In this document: positions 56,187-64,000 of the stretch, piece by piece
How the letters are laid out: the number at the start of each line of letters is the position of its first letter
Position numbering within the stretch: position 1 is the first letter of the stretch
NCBI GenBank assembly: GCA_019044685.2
Contig: JAGTXX020000007.1
Location: 372,001-436,000 of the forward strand
Source: Nannochloris sp. 'desiccata'
Lineage: Eukaryota; Chlorophyta; Trebouxiophyceae; Chlorellales; Chlorellaceae
DNA: 64,000 nucleotides
Direction of reading: 5' to 3'
The notes under the pieces: generated by a model
Databases searched by the model: none
What the model was told of the DNA's origin: nothing
Seen by the model: only the letters and a program-made list of their open reading frames with translations
Position numbers and translations under genes: made by a program

Positions 56187-56987
56187 AGTAGCTCCCAAGG
56201 CTGCTCTGTCCAGAATTCTTGCCGCCGTCCCGCCTTTGGACACATCTACTTTGGACTTCCTGTCGCCACTTAAACAGCCAGTATTCATGGTAAGCAGGCT
56301 TTAAATTATCCAAGATACATTAAAAGTTTTAATGACACCATAACGAATGCCTCCATTTGTCCACTTCAACTGGCAAAATAATTGCAGGACGACCCCATCC
56401 CTGCTCTCTACTCGGATGTCCACTCATATCAGGAGCTTCTCCACGTAAACGCTGATTTTTTGCGGGGCAAACATGCATTTACGTGCTACAGCGTCGCTCC
56501 TGTGCAAGAAGAAACCCAGCCTTTGGTCCCTACCTTATTAAGATTGCATTCCTATGGGCTGTACACAATGATTAGCCAGCCTGGTACCAAGATGCCCCAA
56601 GATCCTCAAAATCAACGCAGCTATATTGAGTTTCTTTGCCCAGAAACCACAGCAAAGCTTATTTTTGAGGACTTATATAATGATTCGCGTGTTTACACCT
56701 GTAGGCAGCTTCCTCGAGGGGGTGGGGTAGATGAGAATTTTCCAGGAAGAAAGCTAAATTTAACGCAGCTTGAGAATGGTGATGAATCGAATAATTGGTG
56801 GAGGGACAGTTTGGGGGGCGACATATTCTATATTGTACCGGGAGTAGAGCGAGTTGATGATATAATAAGAGGTTTAGCGGTATATTCTGTGGTGGCCCGA
56901 GAGTATGGGCCTGAAACTGACTGTACAACTATTGTGTTACACGTTGCTGAAAAGCATATTGAACAACTAGAGAAATATGAAGTTTAA
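56187..56987 (+). CDS. Unknown protein, 5' end unresolved
   Basis: Two exons are supported: 56187-56289 (ends GTATTCATG before GTAAGC) and 56388-56987 (after ATTGCAG), joined in phase 0 to give at least 233 residues. The stretch 55960-56160 contains open frames (for example one reading ISFPDGPIFEGSAPATLKHG) that could be an earlier exon, but no donor in the right phase was found, so the start codon is not assigned. The visible protein is soluble and looks globular, with SYQELLHVNADFLRGKHAFT, LHSYGLYTMISQPG and RSYIEFLCPETTAKLIFEDL. No family is recognised. Confidence 0.55.
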
Positions 56988-57038
56988 ACATCTTTTTTGA
57001 AAATATCTGGTAATTATGTAATGGAAACATATCGCAAT

Positions 57039-58963
57039 TTAATCAGAACAAGGTTGCTGTTGCGGCAACGAGTGGGCAGTAGCGGTCACAGTAACAGCAG
57101 TAGCATCTGCCAAGCGCATTTCTACAGCACGCTTTGCACGCTGAGCTAGAACCTCCATATCTATAATTTTAGACATATCACTGCTTTCACTGGTAGCTTG
57201 AGATTGTCTGTTATGCGCTCCACCTCTTTTTGGTTTCCCTTTCTTTTTCCACCCGCCACCAGCGCTCCTGCTACTTCCACTACTGCTAGAACGGCCACTC
57301 AAGCTGTTCCGATGCCCAACTGAAGGTGGATCTAGTAAAATAACGGCTCCATTATCACTGCTACGATCTTCATGCTGCGCCCAGAAGTTCTTCTTTCCAC
57401 CACTGAGAGCGCCGCTCTCACTAGAGATAATAGAAGGAGCGCTTGTGTAGTGATAAAGAGAAGCAGTAGCCCAGTGTTCCAACATTCCAATAAACATGAG
57501 TAAAGTTCCAGCTGTCGGAGCGCCTTCCCTTTCCAGTACAGCATCAATGTCTGGGCAGCTTGGGCGGACTCTGTGGCAGAGGTGATGGACCTCTGTACAC
57601 ACAGCTTGAACTTGCTCTTCAGCTAATTTCAGCTGCTCCTCCAACCCTCTAATACCCTGTAACTGGGCATTTCTTGTAGAAGTTTGCCTTTTTAACAATA
57701 TTGGTGGCCCTTCCTCTGCTCTGCTGGCGCTCTCAAGAGCCGCCGCCGCCGCCGCCGCCGCCGCCGCTATAGTAGTAGTTTCTTGAGCTTGGCCTACTCT
57801 ATCTTCCAAAGCTTCCAAACGAGTATGCGCCTCAGTTAAAGACGCGAATAACCGGAAACAAAGGTTTTTTAATTCAGATAAAAGATCAACTGCATGCTCT
57901 GCGCCGTGGCAATCGGCGATTCCCACCACCACTGCAGCCAGTTTGGCTTCTATCTCACTCAGTCTCTCGGCAGGTTTTCCAATACCAGATAATGTTTCAG
58001 AAGCTTCAGTGTCAGTATCATGTAAAGTATCAGGGAAGCCAGCAAGTTGAAGATGGCCAGCAGTGGAAGCGGCACTTGGCATCGGTTTCTGCCTGCGGCC
58101 AGAAGCTACAGCTCTCTGCTTCGCCATCAATTCTTCCATTCTTCTTGCTCTTTCTGCTGTTTTCTCTGCCTGTGCAGCTTCTCTACGGGCTCTATCAGAT
58201 TCAATCACCTCGGTCATTTGAGCCCACTCGGCCTCAGAGGCAGCAGCGTCTTTTGCAGCTTGGTTTAACACCTGAGCTCGCATAACCTCTGCTTTGCCCC
58301 TTGCATCGTGCGTTATCATCGTTTTTTTCAATATTTCCCCCACTTCCCGTGCTTTGTTTGTCACGTCAGCTTCCATTTTAGATGTAAGCTCTTCAAAAAG
58401 TTTCTTTTCTCTTCGAAGACCATCAACCTTTTCTTTCAGTTTTGCTGCTTGAAGCTCTGCACCGCTACGAGCCGCAGCTGCTTGTTGGACGCGGTTTTCT
58501 AGCAAAACGACACGCCTTTGGGCACGGACTGAGACCTCTAGAGCGCGATTGATGCCCCCCATAGCTGCCCGCTGACTAACCAGAGCATCACGCAGGTCAG
58601 CTTCTTTAGCCAGCAAGGCATCCATAGCTTTTTGTTGCTCAGAAATAAGGGCTTCGTATGTTTCATCTTGACTTTCAAGGTTTTGGATGAGTTTCTTGCC
58701 AGCTAGGGTGGTGGGGTCGGCGCTGTATTTGTTCTCTTCCATCAGTTCTTCTTTCAAACGACGATTGTCCGCAGCCAAAGCATTCATCGCAGCACTATAT
58801 GATTAAAAATTATGGTAATTAGGTGTTTGGGAATGTTGAAATGGCTGGGAAAGTGCAGCGTTAAGAAAATCAAGGTCTTTAAAACTCACCGTTGCTTGCG
58901 GAAGACGTGGGTGGTGGCATTCAAAGCCGGCTTTGTAGGGGATTGAGACTCCGATCGCGTCAT
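57039..58963 (-). CDS. Outer-dynein-arm docking complex subunit, ODA1/DC2 (CCDC114/CCDC63) type
   Basis: Reverse-strand exons 58890-58963 and 57039-58794 give 609 residues. The join reads FRKQRAAMNALAADNRRLKE, lining up with the KQRAA start of the docking-protein coiled coil in Chlamydomonas DC2. Further matches are ENKYSADP, AAMGGINRALE, VVLLENRVQQA and GLRREKKLFEEL, all in order in family members. Residues 20-220 are coiled coil, then a Ser-rich break, a second coiled coil (about 300-430) with a run of ten Ala coded by GCC repeats, and a Ser/Gly/Lys-rich tail. The protein binds outer dynein arms to axonemal doublets, so the species should make motile flagella at some stage. Start at ATG 58963 is the only in-frame one. 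Confidence 0.85.
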
Positions 58964-59454
58964 TTCTGTGTTTCCGATAGGAGGTCTACGATGTGTATTG
59001 GACAGTCTTGGTATTATTTTCTGCTTAAGAGACCAATTTGGGGATCCAGCTTGAGATTCAAAACGTGGATGCTGCACCCACTGCTGCTCACTCTGGCCTA
59101 CAAACTCCTATTTATCTCATAGATTACTATATATGTGTGTCTGTAGTCAGCTTAACTGCCGATTTAAGTAAAAGTTTGACCTACTTATAGCAGGTCAGAG
59201 GTAAACAGCGCCGTCGAAGAAAGGAGTTGGAGGAGAGCAAATCTATTCCAAGAGAGCAGCACACTTGCAGACTCTGGAAGACGGAAATATCGGTAAGAGT
59301 TAAATTAAGCGATCATCAGTGCACTGAAAGTATTCAGTTGCCGGTATCTGCTTGCTGGGTTCGCATCTTAAACCAAGAATTTTTGAGCAAGGCCCCAAGT
59401 GGTCGACCCGCTTCCCCAACCTACTAGTGATCATTTAGAAGAGGCTTGTTTAAT
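58964..59454. promoter_or_regulatory. Divergent region, docking protein / V-ATPase A
   Basis: The 491 bases hold two leaders and promoters. A GTAAGA donor at 59292 with an acceptor TACTAG (59421-59426) could bound a leader intron of the V-ATPase gene. No TATA-like element was confidently placed. Confidence 0.4.
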
Positions 59455-61537
59455 ATGGGAAGAGACACATTTACCTCAGAGGAAAACCAAGGGTAAGTAG
59501 ATCGCAGCTTGAACCTAATCAGGGTTTATTTGCTTGGAGAACAAGTTTACAGAGTCTTCAGGTCCCTCACCAATACAATTTTAACCCATTTTTACTTTAT
59601 CACCTGTGCAGATATGTCCGCAAGGTCTCAGGTCCTGTCGTGGTGGCAGCCAACATGTCTGGAGCTGCCATGTATGAGCTCGTCCGCGTTGGCACAGATA
59701 AACTAATAGGAGAAATTATTAGGTTAGAAGCAGATACAGCCACTATTCAGGTCTATGAAGATACTTCTGGATTGACTGTAGGAGACCCTGTCATCCGTAG
59801 TGGCAAGGTAAGAATACTTTATAAATAGAATTCAAACCTCCGCCTTATCCCTCAGAATTGTGCACCTCTTTACTCTTATTAACATTCTCTATCCTTACTT
59901 TCCCAACCTCCCTACAGCCTTTGTCTGTTGAATTGGGTCCAGGTATCATGGGAACCATCTTTGATGGCATTCAACGTCCTCTTAAAGACATTGCCCGAAA
60001 CTCCGGCTCTTGCTTCATCCCGCGAGGTGTTGACGTCCCAGCTCTGGATAGATCCAAGCTTTGGGAATTCGATCCTACAGAGTTTAAGGTAGGCGATCGT
60101 ATTACCGGTGGAGATATCTACGGAATTGTGCAAGAAAATACTTTAATGGAGCATAGGGTCATGTTACCTCCTGCTGCCCGCGGAAATGTTACTTACATAG
60201 CTCCTGCTGGACAGTATTCAATTGATGATAAAGTGATTGAAATAGAGTTTGGTGGAGTGAAAAAGGAGTATTCTATGTTGCAATTGTGGCCTGTACGTGC
60301 TCCTCGCCCTGTAGCTCAGAAAATGCTGGCAGATACCCCTCTCTTAACTGGACAGCGGGTTCTTGATGGCCTATTCCCTGCTGTTTTAGGCGGCACCTGC
60401 GCTATTCCCGGTGCATTCGGTTGTGGAAAGACTGTTATTTCTCAGGCGTTATCTAAATATTCTAATTCCGATGGTATAATCTACGTTGGCTGTGGTGAAA
60501 GAGGAAATGAGATGGCAGAAGTTTTGATGGACTTCCCGCAATTGACAATGACGTTGCCCGACGGAAGGGAAGAGTCTATCATGCAACGTACCACCTTGGT
60601 AGCGAATACCTCCAACATGCCTGTCGCTGCACGTGAAGCATCTATCTATACAGGTATCACCTTGGCGGAATATTTCAGAGACATGGGATACAATTTCTCA
60701 ATGATGGCTGATTCGACATCACGTTGGGCTGAGGCTTTACGTGAGATTTCAGGTCGTTTAGCTGAAATGCCTGCTGATTCTGGATATCCTGCATATCTCG
60801 GTGCTCGATTGGCGTCTTTCTATGAAAGAGCAGGTCGTGTGTCATGCCTAGGATCACCGCATCGAGAAGGATCTGTCACCATTGTAGGAGCTGTTTCACC
60901 CCCTGGTGGTGATTTCTCAGATCCTGTGACCACAGCAACGTTATCCATTGTGCAAGTTTTCTGGGGATTGGATAAGAAATTGGCTCAACGCAAACATTTC
61001 CCATCGGTGAATTGGTTGATTTCTTATTCTAAATATGACAAGGCGCTAGAACCATTCTACGATCAATTTGACGCAGATTTTGTGAGTACACGTAAAGCAG
61101 CACGTGAGATTTTACAAAAGGAAGATGATTTGAATGAAATTGTGCAATTGGTAGGTAAAGACGCCTTGGCAGAGGGGGACAAGATCACATTGGAAGTTGC
61201 GAGATTGATTAAAGATGATTTCTTACAGCAGAATTCTTTCACCAAGTATGATAAATACTGCCCTTTCTACAAAACTACGGATATGCTGCGTAATATGATT
61301 GCGTACGCAGAAGCTGCGAATGGAGCTGTAGAGAGAACTGCCGCGGGTGGTGCTGATGGGCAGAAGATTACTTTCAATGTGATCAAAAACAGACTTGGGG
61401 ATTTGATTCACAAACTGAGTTCACAGAAGTTCGAGGATCCTTCTGAAGGAGAAGAAGCTTTGAAAGCGAAGTTTGCTGCTTTAAATGAAGAAATTAAAGA
61501 ACGGTTTAGAAGTTTGGAAGAAGAATACAGAATTTAG
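59455..61537 (+). CDS. VMA1: V-type H+-ATPase catalytic subunit A
   Basis: Exons 59455-59492, 59612-59807 and 59918-61537 give 617 residues, the usual length. The first exon encodes [12 protein letters not shown]. The barrel domain is followed by the subunit-A-specific insert ([10 protein letters not shown]...[14 protein letters not shown]), Walker [10 protein letters not shown] (about 243-251), the catalytic-Glu motif [12 protein letters not shown] and Walker B-type [16 protein letters not shown], then the C-terminal helical domain. It hydrolyses ATP in the V1 head to pump protons into vacuole, Golgi and contractile-vacuole membranes. No intein interrupts the Walker A region as in yeast. The proton gradient could energise transporters in this window, which is inference. 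Confidence 0.97.
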
Positions 61538-62055
61538 GGGCCTTTTGTCTCTTTAAAATGGCGGGGAGTTTAGCAGTGCCGATGCTCATGGTGGGTTTTG
61601 TACTAATTTGAAGTAATTTTGCTTGTTCTTAGCTCTGTTACTAGCTTTTTTTGAATATGTGTTGTAAGGTCAACGCTATGTACTTGTAAGTCCCCTACTT
61701 TGATTGGTTAATGTGTCTAAAGAAGAGGGAAAATAAAGGGGTTGGGTTGGGGGCGGGGGGTGAGGAAGCGGTCGAGTTTTGCTTAGTGACGTGGCAACCA
61801 AACCCAAGGTGTTAAGCCTCGCTTAGCGACTGCTATTGCCCTCTAAATTTACTATCTAGTCTAAATACGAGATGTATCAGTTCAACACCCATTCTCCTAC
61901 ACTACTGCTATGCCCTGGAGCATACAGTCTTCAAGTTTTTCTGTTTGTTCCCGGCATAGTTTGAAAATTCTTTCAAGTATATAAGCAATTCCTTCGTCGC
62001 CTATATAATTAACTAAATTAATCTATTTTAATTAATTCAATTCAAATTTGCAAAC
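61538..62055. promoter_or_regulatory. Intergenic region before histone H2B
   Basis: This holds the V-ATPase 3' end and the H2B promoter. A G-rich run (GGGGTTGGGTTGGGGGCGGGGGG, 61738-61760) could form a quadruplex, and the word AGCCTCGCTTAGCGACTGCT occurs with a partial repeat TTGCTTAGTGACGTGG nearby. TATATAAGC-like sequence near 61977 lies 80 bases before the ATG. Confidence 0.45.
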
Positions 62056-62911
62056 ATGCCTACCAAGGGTGACAAAGGTAAGCTCCCAAGACAATTTGTT
62101 TATTTTCCTCATTTTGGTGATTGATGATCCCTGGCTTCTCACACCACGTTTCCTGTGTTTCCCTCCCTCCCTTTTGATTCCCATAGCTCCTGCAAAAAAG
62201 TAAGTGCGACGGCGACACACATGCCCGCGTGTGGTGGTCGAAAATATTTTTTCAACATTTTGTAATTTTGATCCTTGCTCTACTTTCTCTTTGATGCTCC
62301 TTTTCTAACGTTTCTGTGCTTTATCTACTCGTAAAAAATGCAGGACCGCCAAGAAGGTCGCCGAGAAGCGCAGCTCTCGCAAGAAGGCCGCTGCCAAGGT
62401 CAGTTTCTCATTGTTGTTAACAATGCTCAGAATGAAAGCCCTTGTCCTCATTTGCTGACTTCAACCCCTCTTTCTCCCCACCCTTCATTACCTACAGGCC
62501 GAGACCTACAAGATCTACATCTACAAGGTCCTCAAACAGGTGCACCCTGATACCGGTATCTCCTCCAAGGCTATGTCCATCATGAACTCCTTCATTAACG
62601 TGAGTCCCTCCCCTGCGGTATATATCTCTCGCTTTTTCCTCGATCCTCCTAATTTTCTCTTTGTATTCGACGCCTTTTTATCGCGATGACTTTCCTGACC
62701 TTGTCATTCCTCATCTTTGTAAATTTCAACTTTGCAGGATATCTTTGACAAGATTGCCGTCGAGACCCAGAACTTGGCCCGCTACAACAAGAAGCCCACC
62801 GTGACTTCTCGCGAAATCCAGACCGCTGTCCGCCTCATCCTCCCTGGTGAGCTCTCCAAGCACGCTGTCTCTGAAGGCACCAAGGCTGTCACCAAGTTCA
62901 CTTCTGGTTAA
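62056..62911 (+). CDS. Histone H2B, five exons
   Basis: Exons 62056-62077, 62187-62199, 62344-62398, 62498-62599 and 62738-62911 give 121 residues. The tail is short and basic (MPTKGDKAPAKKTAKK...SSRKKAAAK). The fold has [69 protein letters not shown] and [17 protein letters not shown]. Exon 2 has only 13 bases. Four introns are unusual for H2B, whose replication-type genes lack introns; there is no obvious histone 3' stem-loop after the stop, so the mRNA is probably polyadenylated and the gene constitutive. No other histone gene is within the window. Confidence 0.96.
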
Positions 62912-63595
62912 GCACTCTCTCTGCTACTACCTATCTTACTGTGAAGAGCTTAGTGGCCGTGAATTACTCTTACTACTATCTTTAGTTGCTGAGAATGCCT
63001 CTATAGGTATGGAACCAGTAGTTTCTTCGCCATGTTCTTCTCTTTCTACGAAAAAATTTTTATCAAAAAAAAATTCCATCCCTGACGACTTGACCATATG
63101 CACTCTCCTTTCTCTCGTAATATAACACAAATACCCCTAAAAATAGAATCTTATCAAACACTTTGTGTCTTGTCTTTGTAACGTTGCCTTGTGGTACGAC
63201 CAAATAGCCCCTTTCTTCACATGAATAGCCCTATAAAGAAAAAATACAAGTCAATTCTAATTTCAACACAGCGGGGGAAATCTAGCAGAGCACTTAAAAG
63301 TTGAATTGCTGTGCTCTGCTTCCCTGTTTTTTGTAATTTAATTGATCTTTTCTTGGGTATTTGAAAGCGCATAGTTTGTATTCTGCATTGCTTATACATG
63401 TAATTAAAAAAAAAAAACCCCCCAATACTATTACGGCTTAAGCCGTTGAGAGTAGAGAAATAGAAAGATCGGGCGACGACGATGACAGAGACAGTTCTCT
63501 ATCTGTTACATGAACTATTTCATTAAGCTAGGTTAACAGTACATAATAGGTAGATAAATGTCAGTACGAGTATAGTTAATGCAACGATGTAGGTT
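62912..63595. other. Convergent 3' regions, H2B / DIM1
   Basis: AT-rich sequence with an A10 C6 run (63408-63423) and a perfect 12-base palindrome CGGCTTAAGCCG (63433-63444). No gene or RNA recognised. Confidence 0.45.
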
Positions 63596-63893
63596 CTAAT
63601 AACGGTATTTAGTAGAATAATCTGCAAAGGGAGAGAAGAGAAAACAGTTTGTGTGCGTGAGATTGATTGATTGATTGATTAATTACGATAAAGGGAGAGA
63701 CGCGGGGCCGAGAATTTTCAGGTCAAGAAAATTCAAGATCTTTTCTCTGCTTACCTTTCGGCGACACCACGAGACCTCTTCCTTTCCTAGCACCTCTATA
63801 GACAGTCTCTACAATATCAATAAACTCTTGCTTATCATTCATAGCCCAGTTAATCTTGTTATTGTTACCAGTGCCAAGATCCACCATGATGTG
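63596..63893 (-). CDS. DIM1: DIM1/TXNL4A U5 snRNP thioredoxin-like protein, 3' exons only
   Basis: Two reverse-strand exons are visible: 63755-63893 and 63596-63621, joined in phase 1. They encode the C-terminal third of DIM1: HIMVDLGTGNNNKINWA, then DIVETVYRGARKGRGLVVSP and, after the intron, DYSTKYRY and the stop, as in the plant (YLS8) and human proteins. The earlier exons, with the thioredoxin-fold N-terminus, lie beyond 64000; the remaining 107 bases on the right look intronic. DIM1 is a 142-residue core part of the U5 snRNP and tri-snRNP, essential for splicing. A GATT tandem (63661-63680) lies in the last intron. Confidence 0.95.
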
Positions 63894-64000
63894 CTGCAGA
63901 CGCAGAAAAAAAAAGGGAAAAAAAAAGAGGGAGAGAGGATTTTGTGAGTGGTACACGACGAGTACAAAATAGATAGTTCTATAGTATTGATGATTGATTC

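Noticed and set aside
63675..63947. Plus frame opposite DIM1
   Set aside because: It is antisense to the two clear DIM1 exons.
1..64000. CRISPR arrays, operons, bacterial or organelle origin
   Set aside because: There are no regular spacer repeats, genes have spliceosomal introns on both strands, and eukaryotic core genes are present throughout.
1..64000. tRNA and rRNA genes
   Set aside because: I looked for B-box-like GGTTCGAATCC words and cloverleaf arms and for conserved rRNA words; a GGTTCGCATC at 59357 has no matching arms. A covariance-model search would be needed to exclude small RNAs.

Overview
The window comes from the nuclear genome of a eukaryotic alga with a primary plastid and motile flagella, most likely a green alga. 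The evidence is a protein with a plastid transit peptide plus a thylakoid-transfer signal and no ER signal, an IWS1 protein whose C-terminal domain reads like the plant form, and an outer-dynein-arm docking protein. Genes are spliced with GT-AG introns of about 90-340 bases, the standard code is used, and spacing is tight at about one gene per 2.3 kb. An ulvophyte or other compact-genome green alga would fit, but the species is not determined. All functions are assigned from motifs read by eye; no database search was run.

Layout. 1-7.2 kb holds housekeeping genes: IWS1 (partial), SNU23/ZMAT2, a lumenal protein, an NHA-type Na+/H+ antiporter and FEN1. 7.2-10.3 kb is decayed DNA with a broken nuclease-like gene and a dispersed repeat. 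10.4-21.9 kb is a wall-polymer cluster: a LysM receptor-like membrane protein, a second copy of the repeat (a 684-bp element with perfect 19-bp inverted ends), a GPI-anchored-looking LysM protein and a 1019-residue chitin synthase. 22.5-32.4 kb has RPS11, a GH43 glycosidase, a TLC-domain membrane protein, secreted and unknown proteins, and one frame-shifted locus. 32.5-47.5 kb has an FSP1/AIFM2-like oxidoreductase, a double lipase, a GlpT-type organophosphate transporter, an 82-residue hydrophilic protein found only by joining three small exons, a giant FUSC/ALMT-like anion exporter and a Golgi-type sulfotransferase. 47.8-53.4 kb is the most unusual part: a broken NmrA copy and an intact NmrA gene flank a 3.56-kb unit with inverted ends, which carries two convergent, 3'-overlapping genes of unknown family. 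54.4-64 kb has a membrane protein, an unknown gene with an unresolved 5' end, the dynein-docking protein, V-ATPase subunit A, an intron-rich histone H2B and the 3' part of DIM1/TXNL4A.

How the genes fit together. Chitin synthase, two LysM proteins, GH43, the sulfotransferase and the secreted proteins all point to building, sulfating or sensing an extracellular polysaccharide coat. The antiporter, the ALMT/FUSC exporter, the V-ATPase and the GlpT-like carrier serve ion and metabolite balance. The remainder are core RNA, DNA and chromatin genes. A recurring pattern is an intron placed within the first 12-60 bases of the coding sequence.
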